From Candidatus Leptofilum gracile (lineage in GTDB: Bacteria > Chloroflexota > Anaerolineae > Promineifilales > Promineifilaceae), in contig JADJOJ010000001.1 of assembly GCA_016713825.1 (NCBI GenBank), positions 186,001 to 250,000 on the forward strand: a stretch of DNA of 64,000 nucleotides. Direction: 5' to 3'. Every line of letters begins with the position of its first letter. Within the stretch, counting starts at the first letter, position 1. The position numbers were made by a program, and so were the translations under genes. This document shows, piece by piece, positions 27,800 to 37,000 of this stretch. A model generated the notes under the pieces. The model saw nothing but the letters and a program-made list of their open reading frames with translations, made no database searches and was not told the DNA's origin.

Positions 27800-28096
27800 T
27801 TACGCTGAAGCAAATACCTTGACTTCTTTTTCCAGGCGGCTCCCCAGCGACATTTTGGCTTTTTCAATCTCGTAGTGGGTCTGAATGCCGGTCCAAAACT
27901 CAACCGACATGCCAAAATAGCGCGCCAGCCGCAGCGCCGTGTCGGCGCTGATGCCCCGTTCACCACGCACAATTTTGCTAATGCGCATGGCCGGAACACC
28001 AATGTCCTGAGCCAGACGGTATTGGCTGATGCCCATTGGCTCCAAAAACTCCTCCTGCAAAATTTCACCCGGATGGATTGGCGGATACTCTCTCAT
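27800..28096 (-). CDS. higA: HigA antitoxin (XRE family)
   Basis: A 98-residue XRE-type repressor of the HigA family: IHPGEILQEEFLEPMGISQYRLAQDIGVP, then RISKIVRGERGISADTALRLARYFGMSVEFWTGIQ. The IHPGE motif and the FW-LQ turn are diagnostic. It follows its toxin gene by 9 nt, toxin-first order being typical of HigBA. Confidence 0.93.
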   Translation of the reverse strand: MREYPPIHPGEILQEEFLEPMGISQYRLAQDIGVPAMRISKIVRGERGISADTALRLARYFGMSVEFWTGIQTHYEIEKAKMSLGSRLEKEVKVFASA

Positions 28097-28105
28097 TTTG
28101 TCACC

Positions 28106-28387
28106 TCAATGGTAATCAACAATTTCGACCTCATACACACCGTCTTCGCGCCATTCAAAACAAATTCGCCACTGATTGTTAAGGCGAATGCTGTGTTGAC
28201 CTTCCCGATCACCTTTCAACGCCTCTAACCGGTTAGCTGGCGGAACACGCAAATCATTCAGGTTTGCCGCACGATGAATCATAATCAATTTACGCTCAGC
28301 AATTCGCTGAATGTCGTGAGGCAGTTTTTTGGAGAATTGTCCCTGGAAAACTTTTTCTGCCTCTTTGTCCTTGAAGGTGCGAATCAT
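28106..28387 (-). CDS. higB: HigB toxin (RelE superfamily)
   Basis: A 93-residue HigB/PemK-unrelated RelE-type mRNA interferase. MIRTFKDKEAEKVFQG opens the fold and VPPANRLEALKGDREGQHSIRLNNQWRICFEW carries the catalytic strand. The ATG at 28387 is chosen; a longer TTG-started frame is unlikely. It is clearly paralogous to the HigB encoded at 29.1-29.4 kb. Confidence 0.92.
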   Translation of the reverse strand: MIRTFKDKEAEKVFQGQFSKKLPHDIQRIAERKLIMIHRAANLNDLRVPPANRLEALKGDREGQHSIRLNNQWRICFEWREDGVYEVEIVDYH

Positions 28388-28600
28388 GGCAAAATTGTAA
28401 ACCCTTTGCGATAGTATCGTCAAGGGTTATTACGGATGACTACGGCCGTTCCCCCAAAACACAAAACACAAAATTACCCACGGTAATTGGCTGGCTGGGA
28501 CATGGGCAACTCCTTCTCTGGCGAGGTCTTCGGCCAATACAAAACCTTACCGGCTGTGGTTGGCATACGGCCGTACCGCTTGCCACACACTCTAGAACGG

Positions 28601-28620
28601 TTGAATTTTAGCACAAGTTT
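28601..28620 (-). promoter_or_regulatory. promoter-like repeat before higB
   Basis: Minus-strand copy of the AAACTTGTGCTAAAATTCA element, TAAAAT at 28610-28605, about 220 nt before the first higB. The surrounding 28520-28690 sequence closely repeats 27660-27790, so a whole intergenic block has been duplicated between the TA modules. Confidence 0.4.
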
Positions 28621-28688
28621 GGGGGAATGGTTTTGCCGGATTTTTGCGTGAGGGTGGTGGCGAGAAACGGCCGTTCCTCATAAAAAAA

Positions 28689-29003
28689 TCATGCAGGAAC
28701 CAAAGGCTGGATGCGAGCCACGTCGCTTTGAATCGCCTGAGCCGCGTCCCAAAGGTCTACAGCCCGTTGCGCATTCAGCCAAAACTCCGGCGAATTGCCA
28801 AACAGCCGGGCCAATCGCAGCGCCATTTCCGGGCTAACCCGCCGCCGCTCCCGCAGCAGCTCGTTGATTGATTGGCGCGATACCCCAATTGCCTCTGCTA
28901 GAGCAGTCACAGTTAGATCGTAGTCTGGCAAAAAATCTTCGCGCAGCATCTCGCCGGGATGGGTGGGGCGGCGCTTCATTTCACCTGTATTTGGAATACT
29001 CAT
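28689..29003 (-). CDS. higA: HigA antitoxin, second copy
   Basis: A 104-residue XRE-type HigA from the ATG at 29003, which has GAGGTG nine bases upstream. The frame stays open to 29111, but the extra N-terminal residues (RKRIRKVCPFTKTQ) look non-native. Key motifs: RRPTHPGEMLREDFLPDYDLTVT, QSINELLRERRRVSPEMALRL, NSPEFWLNAQ. Partner of the HigB immediately upstream, although 129 nt separates them, more than in the first HigBA pair. Confidence 0.88.
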   Translation of the reverse strand: MSIPNTGEMKRRPTHPGEMLREDFLPDYDLTVTALAEAIGVSRQSINELLRERRRVSPEMALRLARLFGNSPEFWLNAQRAVDLWDAAQAIQSDVARIQPLVPA

Positions 29004-29132
29004 CGTTTGCACCTCATCTTCTAAGCGGCCTTCTAAAAGGGAAGTTATTGTTGGCCGCTTACTTTGGGTTTTGGTAAACGGACAAACCTTGCGGATGCGT
29101 TTTCTTATCAAAAGTTATTTGTAAACGCATCC

Positions 29133-29414
29133 TTAGTGATAATCACAAACTTCCACATCATAAGCATCACCATCAATGAAACGAAAGCAAATGCGCCATT
29201 GATCGTTGATGGAAATTGAATACTGTCCTTCTCGGTCGCCTTTAAGCGCGTGCAGCCGGTTGCCTGGCGGAACCTTTAGATCGTCTAATCTGCTCGCTAA
29301 ATGAACGTACTCCAATTTCCGAGCCGCTCGTTTGGCCACATCCGGGGGAAATCGCCTGACTTGGCCCGTGATGAACAATTCTTGCGTGCGCTTATCGGCA
29401 AACGACTTGATCAT
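29133..29414 (-). CDS. higB: HigB toxin, second copy
   Basis: A 93-residue RelE-superfamily HigB: MIKSFADKRTQELFITGQV, then VPPGNRLHALKGDREGQYSI and NDQWRICFRF. Same length as, and strongly similar to, the first HigB, so the two modules probably arose by duplication or by repeated capture of one family. It may be cross-neutralised by the neighbouring antitoxin, which would need testing in vivo. Confidence 0.92.
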   Translation of the reverse strand: MIKSFADKRTQELFITGQVRRFPPDVAKRAARKLEYVHLASRLDDLKVPPGNRLHALKGDREGQYSISINDQWRICFRFIDGDAYDVEVCDYH

Positions 29415-29501
29415 ACAGCAAAATGTACTTTGTCACGTGACGCTTGTCAATGTCTAAAAGGCATAAGGGCGATGCGAGGGGAGAAACGGCCGAATCACCC
29501 C

Positions 29502-30353
29502 CTACCCCTGTACTTCCAACAAACAGACAATTTCGCCAAAACCAGCCGGAATCCTGGCTGCAAACGGGTATCCTTTTTCCTGGGCCGTTCCCCCACATCT
29601 CCTCCCCAAAATTTTGCCTACGCAGGCAAACCAAACCAGTGCGTCACCAGCGGGCTGTAAACCAGCCCCCCAAAACAGGCGGATGAGCAGCGCCAGGCCA
29701 AAACCCAGCAGCCAATAGAAGGGAATGGTGCGTTTATCGGTGCGCTCGCCCGGCCGCCAGAGCAGCGCCTCATCGATAAACAGCAGCGGTAGGGCGATGA
29801 AGCTGCTGTAGGCCAGGGTGTAATAAGCCAGCACCAGCGGCGACAGCCAAAACTGTGGGGAAAGCAAAACGGCCGTTAACACCCCCGTAAAAATCAGCCC
29901 CTCCGTCAAACTCTTGCCGCCCGCAAAAAAGAACAGTTCCTGGAACGTGGCCCGCGTTTGGCGGATTACCGCGTAGGAGACGAGAGCAATGGGGAGGTAG
30001 TCGCCCTGGGCCAAAATGAAGGAGGGGATCGTCTGCGGATGCACGCCGCCGATGCCCGCCCCGGTGACGGTGAGGCTGAGTTCGTACATCATGCCAAACA
30101 GCCAGACCAGAAAAACATACGCGGCGGGCGCACTCTTGCGCGAGAGGGGCAGCCGCGGCCACCCGCTAAACCGGGCCTTGGCCCACATGCCGCCCACCAT
30201 CAGCAGCAGCAGCACAATCTCGGCAAACCAGTACGGGGATATTGGCTCCGCATCATTGCCGAGGTTGAGCAATTTAAACCCAATCCCCAGCGCCAGCCAC
30301 CCCCAGACGTTCCAGATGCCCCGCCCCCAAAACGTTTCACCACTTTCCACCAT
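29502..30353 (-). CDS. multi-spanning membrane protein with a MazF-derived C-terminal tail
   Basis: 283 residues with about seven hydrophobic segments (for example FAEIVLLLLMVGGMW, YVFLVWLFGMMYELSLTV, LSPLVLAYYTLAYSSFIALPLLF). I do not recognise the family. The last 25 residues, from about QEKGYPFAARIPAGFGE, match the QEKGYPFEVKIPAGLG part of the MazF at 27 kb. A mazF remnant therefore supplies the 3' end of this gene and its original end has probably been lost. Confidence 0.7.
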   Translation of the reverse strand: MVESGETFWGRGIWNVWGWLALGIGFKLLNLGNDAEPISPYWFAEIVLLLLMVGGMWAKARFSGWPRLPLSRKSAPAAYVFLVWLFGMMYELSLTVTGAGIGGVHPQTIPSFILAQGDYLPIALVSYAVIRQTRATFQELFFFAGGKSLTEGLIFTGVLTAVLLSPQFWLSPLVLAYYTLAYSSFIALPLLFIDEALLWRPGERTDKRTIPFYWLLGFGLALLIRLFWGAGLQPAGDALVWFACVGKILGRRCGGTAQEKGYPFAARIPAGFGEIVCLLEVQG

Positions 30354-30704
30354 TTGCCAGCCCTTTTTGTGCAGTCGATTTACCGGCTAATACCGGGAAG
30401 TGGCGGGAATGTTGCAGAACGGCCGTTAAAAACAGAACACAATCCGCCCTCTTTCCCTACGTATCAATTAGTTAACATAAAGTTTCAAAGGCAAGCAATC
30501 TGCGGAATCTTGGCATGGGCAAAAATTGGTTGAACCGCAAAGGACGCAAAGGACGCAGAGTTTTAAAGATTACCACAGAAAAATCTCCGCGCTCTCCGCG
30601 CCTCTGCGGTGAAATCACCCTTTTTTCAGTAGAGCCATCAATGTCCAATATCAGAAAGTGGTATGTAGCTAGATATGCAGCAAGTTATGTGGCAAGTTTT
30701 CCAA
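30354..30704. repeat. gene-free stretch with CGCAGAG-type hairpin
   Basis: One ACGGCCGT at about 30419. Nt 30528-30625 is a long imperfect hairpin: ACCGCAAAGGACGCAAAGGACGC facing GCGCTCTCCGCGCCTCTGCGGT. No gene. Confidence 0.65.
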
Positions 30705-31100
30705 TCACTTAGGCAACTGCGGCTTGTAGGCAATCGCATCCAGCTCCACCGCCGCCCCCAGCGCCAGCTCGGCCCGCCCCACCGTGATGCGCGCCGGCGG
30801 ATCCTCGCCCATGATGGCCAGATACGCTTCGTTCATTTCCGGGAATGTTTGCATGTCGGCCAAAAAGACGTTGACCTTTACCAGATCGGCCAGCGTAGCG
30901 CCGCACGCTTCCAAGATGCGCACGATATTTTGCAACGCCTGCGTCGTTTGGGGGCCAGTGCCGCCTTCAGCCAGGTCCCTGGTGCCAGGCACCGTGCCCA
31001 ACGTGCCAGACACGTAAATGAAGTCACCGGCAATGGTGGCATGGCAAAAGGCTGGCAATTTTGCCAGCCCAGAAACAATGATTTTTTTCACTTGGGTCAT
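30705..31100 (-). CDS. ridA: RidA-family reactive-intermediate deaminase
   Basis: A 131-residue protein of the RidA/YjgF/UK114 family, which hydrolyses reactive enamine/imine intermediates released by PLP enzymes. Landmarks: FCHATIAGDFIYVSGTLG, TTQALQNIVRILEACGATLADLVKVNVFLADM, and ARITVGRAELALGAAVELDAIAY. I choose the ATG at 31100, with GGAGG six bases upstream; a start 27 nt earlier lacks a ribosome site. About 50 nt downstream of the mgtC-like gene on the same strand. Confidence 0.92.
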   Translation of the reverse strand: MTQVKKIIVSGLAKLPAFCHATIAGDFIYVSGTLGTVPGTRDLAEGGTGPQTTQALQNIVRILEACGATLADLVKVNVFLADMQTFPEMNEAYLAIMGEDPPARITVGRAELALGAAVELDAIAYKPQLPK

Positions 31101-31150
31101 GGTCATCCTCCGCCCCCATTTTACCACGGGTTTGGGGTGAACGAATCACA

Positions 31151-31576
31151 TCACACCTCCTTCACAACACGCAGAATCAACAAGACAATGACCGCCGCGC
31201 CAATGGCCAACAGAAATTGATTAAGCGCCACGCCAATGCCCAGCGCCCCGGCCATCAGCAGCGAAGCGGCCGTAGTCAGCCCCTCCACCTGGTTTTTACC
31301 CCGTTGCCGGATGATGGTGCCGGTGCCCAAAAAGGTGATACCCGTAATCACCGCCTCGATCATGCGGATGGGGTCGGCTCGGATGAGCGATTCCGCAATG
31401 CCCAGTTGGGGAACCAGCACCTCACCCAGCCCGGTCAACAGGGCAGAGGCGCCAGCTACCAGCATGTGGGTGCGCAATCCGGCTGGTTTATCGGCCGTTT
31501 CGCGTTCGTAGCCCAACACCCCGCCCAACACCATCGCCAGCACCATTTTGCCCAGCAGTTGCCATTGCAGCATCAT
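31151..31576 (-). CDS. MgtC/SapB-family membrane protein
   Basis: A 141-residue membrane protein with about four helices: LGKMVLAMVLGGVLGYERE, GLRTHMLVAGASALLTGLG, AVITGITFLGTGTIIRQ and LTTAASLLMAGALGIGVALNQ. These are the MgtC/SapB core motifs. The family acts in Mg-limited growth or cation/membrane-potential homeostasis, often by modulating ATP synthase or transport. It lacks the C-terminal ACT-like soluble domain of Salmonella MgtC. Confidence 0.9.
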   Translation of the reverse strand: MMLQWQLLGKMVLAMVLGGVLGYERETADKPAGLRTHMLVAGASALLTGLGEVLVPQLGIAESLIRADPIRMIEAVITGITFLGTGTIIRQRGKNQVEGLTTAASLLMAGALGIGVALNQFLLAIGAAVIVLLILRVVKEV

Positions 31577-31668
31577 ACTCTAATTCACCCCCTGTTTGAG
31601 TGGGAAAAAAGCTGGGCCAAAGGCCGCGGCCTGGCCTGGCCAGCAATGTCTAGACCAATAAATGGCGA

Positions 31669-32418
31669 TTATTCCTGAATTTCCCAGGTGACCTGTACGC
31701 TGACCTGGATGGTTTGGCTGCCAGCCTGCACGGGCACGCTGGCCGACTCGACCGCCTGATCGGCAACGGCGGCTGTGAGCGGCCGGGGAGCGGAGGTTTC
31801 GTAGATGGTGTGTACCGGGCCAAGCGCTGCGCCAGCCAGCTCGGTGAGCTGCTCGGCTTTAGCCATAGCATCCATCATGGCGGCTTCGCGGGCGGCGGCT
31901 GCCAGGTCTGCCTGGTCGCTCACCTGGAACTGGATGCCGTCGATGCTGTTGCTGCCAGCGGATACGGCCGTATCCAACAAATCGCCCAGCATCGCCAAAT
32001 CGCGCACGGTGATGCGCACCGTGTTACTGGCCCGGTAACCAACCAACGCCTGCGTCTGGCCATCGCTGCCGCTGTCGTACACGGGCTGCAAGCGGAACCC
32101 TTCGGTGCGAATGTCGCTTTCGTCGATACCCGCCTCTAGCGTGGCAGAAATAACGGCCGTCATGTTCTCATTGTTGGCCTCCAGGGCGGCAACGGCCGTA
32201 TCGGCCTCTGTCTCTACCCCCAGGCGCACAATCGCCATGTCTGGTTCGGCCGTCACCTGCCCCTGCCCCGACACTTGAATGGTGCGCGTGGTTGCGTTGT
32301 CTGGTTCGCTCTGAGCGGCAGCGGGAACGGCCGTTTGGGCCGAAAGAAAAAAGCCCATCCCCACAAACAGGGAAAAGGCACCGAAAAAGATGCTTAATAG
32401 CAATAGTTTGCGTTTCAT
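31669..32418 (-). CDS. SIMPL (DUF541) domain exported protein
   Basis: 249 residues with a signal peptide (MKRKLLLLSIFFGAFSLFVGMG, cleaved near AQS) and a SIMPL domain: TIQVSGQGQVTAEPDMAIVRLGVE, FRLQPVYD, YRASNTVRITVRDLAMLGDLLD, AAAREAAMMDAMAKAEQLTELAG. Exported proteins of this family are periplasmic or surface oligomers linked to oxidative stress and virulence; the exact role is unknown. GAGGAG precedes the ATG. Confidence 0.92.
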   Translation of the reverse strand: MKRKLLLLSIFFGAFSLFVGMGFFLSAQTAVPAAAQSEPDNATTRTIQVSGQGQVTAEPDMAIVRLGVETEADTAVAALEANNENMTAVISATLEAGIDESDIRTEGFRLQPVYDSGSDGQTQALVGYRASNTVRITVRDLAMLGDLLDTAVSAGSNSIDGIQFQVSDQADLAAAAREAAMMDAMAKAEQLTELAGAALGPVHTIYETSAPRPLTAAVADQAVESASVPVQAGSQTIQVSVQVTWEIQE

Positions 32419-32881
32419 AGATTTTTACTCCTCTGAAAATAAACCTCCGGGAGGCTGCAAAAATGGCCTCTGTTACGCACTGAACCTCCCGGAGGTTGGG
32501 TTTTCATTCATGGTGGTCAACGACAGTTGGTGTCGTCTCCTTAGAAAATGGGACGCGGATGAACGCGGATGAACGCGGATATAAATCTGGGCGCAATGTG
32601 CGCAAATCTGCGAAATCTGCTGATTTTTCATTGATGGTGTTGAGCGTGCGCTCATGAAGTCTCCTTCACCGATTTCAAAATGCTTTCTGTGGTTTGCTGG
32701 CTACTTAAACTTGGCCTCTAGCAACCGTACCATAACACGCTTTTGAACGGTTTCTGCCAAATTTGTGCCAAGAACGTATCTCGCCTATGTACCAGGGTAT
32801 AGGCTGGCAGATGGCTGTTCATCTAACCTTTGGTAGATTTAGAATTTATCCAGGTAACAAACCCGCAAAGGAGTTGGCGAC
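32419..32881. repeat. gene-free stretch with two repeat types
   Basis: Nt 32437-32500 has two AACCTCCGGGAGG-type palindromes. Nt 32540-32634 has GACGCGGATGAACGCGGATGAACGCGGAT tandem units and the AATCTGCGAAATCTGC unit. AAAGGAG at about 32868 is the ribosome site of the next gene. No gene in the stretch. Confidence 0.65.
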
Positions 32882-33955
32882 ATGAAAGCAATTCAGGTGA
32901 AGCAACCGGGTGAACCAGATGCGCTGCTATACCATGAGGTGACCCAACCGGAACCCGGCCCCGGCGAGGCGCGGATTCAGCTAGAAGCAGCGGGCGTCAA
33001 TTTTATCGACACCTATCATCGCAGCGGGGCATACCGGTTAACGCCTCCGTTCACGCCTGGCGTAGAGGGCGGAGGCGTGGTGGATGCGGTAGGTGAGGGG
33101 GTAACGGCCGTTTCCCCCGGTGATCGTGTTGCCTATGCCCTGAAGCTGGGGGCCTATGCCGACTACGCCATTGTGCCCGCCTGGCAGCTGGTAAACGTGC
33201 CGGAAGATATCCCGCTAGATGTGGCTACGGCCGTTATGCTGCAAGGCCTGACCGCCCATTACCTCACCCACAGCACCTACCAGGTGCAATCCGGCGACAC
33301 CGTACTGGTTCACGCGGCGGCCGGGGGCGTGGGGCTGCTGCTGGTGCAAATTGCCGCCCTGCGCGGGGCGCGGGTCATTGGCACCGTTTCCACGGCAGAA
33401 AAAGCAGAATTGGCCGAGTCGTACGGGGCGGATGAGGTGATTCGGTATACGGAGCGTGATTTTGAAACGGCCGTACACGACCTCACCAACGGCCACGGCG
33501 TCAACGTGGTGTACGATGGCGTGGGCCAAACCACCTTCCGCAAAGGGCTGAACTGCCTGAAGCCGCGCGGCATGATGGTGCTGTACGGGCAAGCCAGCGG
33601 CCCGGTCGAACCGTTTGATCCGCAGTTGCTCAACCAAAACGGATCGCTCTACCTCACCCGCCCCAGTCTGGCCCATTACACCGCCACCCACGCCGAACTC
33701 CAAAGCCGCGCCGACGACCTGTTCGACTGGATCGATTCCGCTGCCCTTCAGGTGCGCATTGATCGCCGCTTTGTGCTGCGCGAAGCCGCCGCCGCCCATC
33801 GCTACATAGAAGGGCGCCGCACCAAAGGCAAGCTGCTGCTCATTCCGCAGCGCAGCAGCGATCTGCCCGCCCCCCAGGAAACAATCAACACCAACGATCC
33901 CATCGACGAACAAAGCTGGGGATCGTTCCCCGCCAGTGATCCGCCGCCGTTTTAA
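32882..33955 (+). CDS. qor: zinc-independent NADPH:quinone reductase with a SFPASDPP tail
   Basis: 357 residues of the MDR/quinone oxidoreductase family: GVNFIDTYHRSGAY, TPGVEGGGVVDAVGEGV, then the nucleotide-binding HAAAGGVGLLLVQIAALRGARVIGTV. No zinc-ligand Cys cluster is present, so it is QOR-type, reducing quinones with NADPH. The last 25 residues carry DPIDEQSWGSFPASDPPPF, a conserved short motif otherwise seen as a small separate peptide in many bacteria. It is fused here to the enzyme's C-terminus. Confidence 0.93.
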   Translation: MKAIQVKQPGEPDALLYHEVTQPEPGPGEARIQLEAAGVNFIDTYHRSGAYRLTPPFTPGVEGGGVVDAVGEGVTAVSPGDRVAYALKLGAYADYAIVPAWQLVNVPEDIPLDVATAVMLQGLTAHYLTHSTYQVQSGDTVLVHAAAGGVGLLLVQIAALRGARVIGTVSTAEKAELAESYGADEVIRYTERDFETAVHDLTNGHGVNVVYDGVGQTTFRKGLNCLKPRGMMVLYGQASGPVEPFDPQLLNQNGSLYLTRPSLAHYTATHAELQSRADDLFDWIDSAALQVRIDRRFVLREAAAAHRYIEGRRTKGKLLLIPQRSSDLPAPQETINTNDPIDEQSWGSFPASDPPPF

Positions 33956-34044
33956 CCCGCGTTGTTCACACTTAACAACCAAAAGGCGAGACGAGGCAGT
34001 CAAAGCCGTCTATCTCTTAACGCGTTGTGTTCGCTGGGCCAATT

Positions 34045-36486
34045 TTAACTTTGCACCTTGCCGTTTTCGTGGAAGGCGCGTTGGGTTTCGGCCAGGCTGT
34101 CCAGATAGTCGGTGACGCGGCGGTTAATAGTGTTGGGGGGGTAACGGCCGTCTTCCCCCCGCTCCCCCGCAGGCATACCGGTTAACATTTCAATGCCCTC
34201 GTCGATTGTTTCTACGGGGTAAACGTTGAACTTACCAGCCTCGACCGCCGCCACCACATCGTGGCGCAGCATCAGGTTCTTCACGTTGGCGGTGGGGATG
34301 AGCACGCCCTGCTCACCCGTCAGCCCCCGCGCCTGGCAAATGTCAAAAAAGCCTTCGATCTTCTCGTTGACGCCGCCAATTGCCTGCACCTGGCCCCGCT
34401 GGTTTACGGAGCCGGTCACGGCAAACGATTGCTTAAGCGGCACGCTCGCCATTGCTGAAAGCAGGGCGTACAGCTCGGCCGAGGAGGCGCTGTCGCCATC
34501 CACGCCGCCATAGCTTTGCTCAAACACCAGAGAGGCGGTGAGGGAAAGCGGCCGTTTCTCGGCATACCGTCCCCCCAAAAAGCCGCTCAAAATCAGTACC
34601 CCTTTGGCATGGAGTGGGCCACCCATCTCCACTTTGCGCTCGATGTCGATCACTTCGCCCTTGCCCAGGCGCACCCGGGCGGTGATGCGGCTGGGGCGGC
34701 CAAACATATGCTGCCCCACAGAAATGACGGAGAGGGCGTTGATCTGCCCCACCACAGCCCCGTCGCTGTCGATGAGCACGGTATCGCGCAGGATCGCTTC
34801 TTGCAGGCGTTCACGGATACGGCCGTTCCGGTACCGCTGCGCCTCAATCGCCTTTTGCACGTCCGCAGGCTGCACCAGCGCATGATCATTTTGGGCCGAC
34901 CAGTAACTCGCTTCGCGCATCAAATCCGCCATCGGCTGCATGTGCGTAGACAGCCGCTGCGCATCCCCAGCCAGCCGCGAACTGTACTCAATGACCCGCG
35001 CCACCGCCGCCCGGCTAAACGGATGCAAATCTTCTCGCTTCACCAGCGAACTGATAAATTGGGCATACAGCAGGCTGTTGGCTTCGTCGCGCACCATCTC
35101 TTCTTCAAAATCGGCCGCCACCTTAAACAGCTCCCCAAAATCCGGGTCCAGCTGGTACAGCATGTAATACAGGTACCGTTCGCCCAGCAAAACAATCTTC
35201 ACCGCCAGCGGAATCGGCTCTGGCTCCAGCGTGGCGGTGCTCATCAACCCCAGCGAATGCTCCAGCGGTTCAATTTTGATCTCGCCCGATTGCAGCGCCC
35301 GCTTGAGCCCCTCCCAGCTTTGCGGATTCAGCAGCACCTTACGCGCATCCAAAATGAGGTAGCCACCGTTGGCTTTGTGCAGGCTGCCCTGTTTGATCAT
35401 CGAAAAGTCGGTAAACAAGGCCCCCATACGCGCCTCATGCTCAATACGGCCGATTAAATTCGCAAACGTCGGATGATCATCATAAATCACCGGCGCACCG
35501 TGCGTTTGGCTGTTGTCTACCAGCACATTCACCTGGTACCGGTTAAAGAAGGCCGATTCCGGCGTTAGCGGCTGCCGTGCCTGAAGCGCCGCCATCATCG
35601 GATTTTGCGACCGAGACGCGCCAGAATCATCTGACTGCAAAAATTTATCTGCATTCTGAATAACATCCTGGCGCACGGCCTGCAAATAATCTACCACTTC
35701 GGGGTACGCTTCATACTTTTTCATCAGCTCGTCGGCAAACAGGGGCGAGATGGCAAATGTAGCCATCTCCTGATCTAGCTGGCGCACCTCTTCGCGGCTT
35801 TGGCGGCTCCATTGGGGCATCTGCCGCATCAATTTTTGCAGCTTGTTTTGGTACTTCTCGATAATCTGTTCGTAGCGCAGTTTCTCGGCGTCAGACAATT
35901 TTTGGAACTGCTCGGTGCGAATCACTTCCCCTTCGGAAAGGGGGGCAATGGCAAACCCTTGCGGCGTTTTGATCAGCGCCACCGCTTCCTGGCGGGCCGC
36001 CTCGTCCAGCTGCTCCAGCCCTTTTTCCTGGCGGGCTTGCAGCCTGTCGTGGATGGCCTGCCGCTGGATTTGGTACTCTTCGCTTTCAAAGGTAGCGGGC
36101 AGCACGGTGAACAGTTCATCTAGCAGGTTTTCCATAGCCTGGCACAGTTCGCTGGCCTTGCCCGCGGGCAGGCTGATGGCGTTGGGCTGGTGGGGCTGCT
36201 CAAAGTTGTGCACGTAGCACCAGTCTGGCGGGGTAGGGTTATCTTTGGCTTGCTGGTCCAGGTAGCGGGATACGGCCGTATACTTCCCCACCCCGTTTGG
36301 CCCCAACGCAAATAAATTATAGCCACCCTGCGCCATGCCAATGCCAAACTGGATCGCCTCCACGGCCCGATCCTGCCCAATGATGGCAATGGCGTTGTCT
36401 AAATCGGCCGTGGTCTCAAAAGAAAATTGCTCGGGGTCACACTGTTGGTACAAAGTTGCAGGGGATAAACGCTCTTTTACGCTCAT
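34045..36486 (-). CDS. Lon-like ATP-dependent protease (COG1067 type)
   Basis: 813 residues from the ATG at 36486, which has AAGGAT upstream; the ATG at 36507 has no ribosome site. N-terminal AAA domain with P-loop GPNGVGKYTAV, unusual in that Tyr follows the Lys, as tends to occur in this Lon subfamily. The C-terminal peptidase domain has GVDGDSASSAELYALL with the catalytic Ser (about 666) and GGVNEKIEGFFDICQ with the catalytic Lys (about 709). Soluble rather than membrane-bound. A glutamate-rich coiled coil lies in the middle (about 200-280). Confidence 0.92.
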   Translation of the reverse strand: MSVKERLSPATLYQQCDPEQFSFETTADLDNAIAIIGQDRAVEAIQFGIGMAQGGYNLFALGPNGVGKYTAVSRYLDQQAKDNPTPPDWCYVHNFEQPHQPNAISLPAGKASELCQAMENLLDELFTVLPATFESEEYQIQRQAIHDRLQARQEKGLEQLDEAARQEAVALIKTPQGFAIAPLSEGEVIRTEQFQKLSDAEKLRYEQIIEKYQNKLQKLMRQMPQWSRQSREEVRQLDQEMATFAISPLFADELMKKYEAYPEVVDYLQAVRQDVIQNADKFLQSDDSGASRSQNPMMAALQARQPLTPESAFFNRYQVNVLVDNSQTHGAPVIYDDHPTFANLIGRIEHEARMGALFTDFSMIKQGSLHKANGGYLILDARKVLLNPQSWEGLKRALQSGEIKIEPLEHSLGLMSTATLEPEPIPLAVKIVLLGERYLYYMLYQLDPDFGELFKVAADFEEEMVRDEANSLLYAQFISSLVKREDLHPFSRAAVARVIEYSSRLAGDAQRLSTHMQPMADLMREASYWSAQNDHALVQPADVQKAIEAQRYRNGRIRERLQEAILRDTVLIDSDGAVVGQINALSVISVGQHMFGRPSRITARVRLGKGEVIDIERKVEMGGPLHAKGVLILSGFLGGRYAEKRPLSLTASLVFEQSYGGVDGDSASSAELYALLSAMASVPLKQSFAVTGSVNQRGQVQAIGGVNEKIEGFFDICQARGLTGEQGVLIPTANVKNLMLRHDVVAAVEAGKFNVYPVETIDEGIEMLTGMPAGERGEDGRYPPNTINRRVTDYLDSLAETQRAFHENGKVQS

Positions 36487-37000
36487 GGTTTTATCCTTTT
36501 TGGTCATGAGGCAAAAGCGAGAAAATGGAGGCGTGAGAGGCGTTGTTGAACCCGCTTTTACCTGAGCAAATCCGTAGAAGCTGCTCTTTTATGTTCGGGT
36601 ATCTTTTTATGACTTGCCTAGCTCCTAAACCGGAAACGACCCTTCGTTCCCGATACACCGTGGGTAACCTTGGCGGTTTCCCAAAGGCGTTGCGTTCATT
36701 ATAACAGGAATTGCAGCCCAACTGTTGCCCCAGCGGAATAAGTTCCCTTCTGTACCTGGATACATTTTTTGAAGGTTTGGGCTTTTCGGTCAATCAAAAT
36801 CAAGCAAAAAAGGACGCGGACTAGTGCAGATGAACGCGGATTAAGCGCTTTTTATCCCTGTTCTCCGCGTTTATCCGCGTTCCATTCAGTAAAACTGAAA
36901 AGCCCTGTTTTTGAAGGTGTGGCGTGGCGGGAACGGCCGTTTCCACTATAATTCAGCCACGCAAATCCAGTTTGTTTCAGCAACAGAGGGTGAAGTACGT
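36487..37000. repeat. gene-free stretch with repeat and promoter
   Basis: The region divergent between the protease and the HEPN-like gene. Nt 36809-36886 is a GACGCGGA/TCCGCGT hairpin. An ACGGCCGT lies at 36934, and TATAAT at 36947-36952 in the context CACTATAATTCAGCC gives a likely promoter about 50 nt before the next start. Confidence 0.6.

Noticed and set aside
29392..29660. Open frames on both strands between the second HigB and the membrane gene
   Set aside because: They cover the ACGGCCG repeat and the mazF remnant, with no motif and no start signal.
30528..30625. Repeated GACGCAAAG-type units considered as CRISPR repeats
   Set aside because: Units are adjacent and inverted, with no unique spacers and no cas genes nearby.
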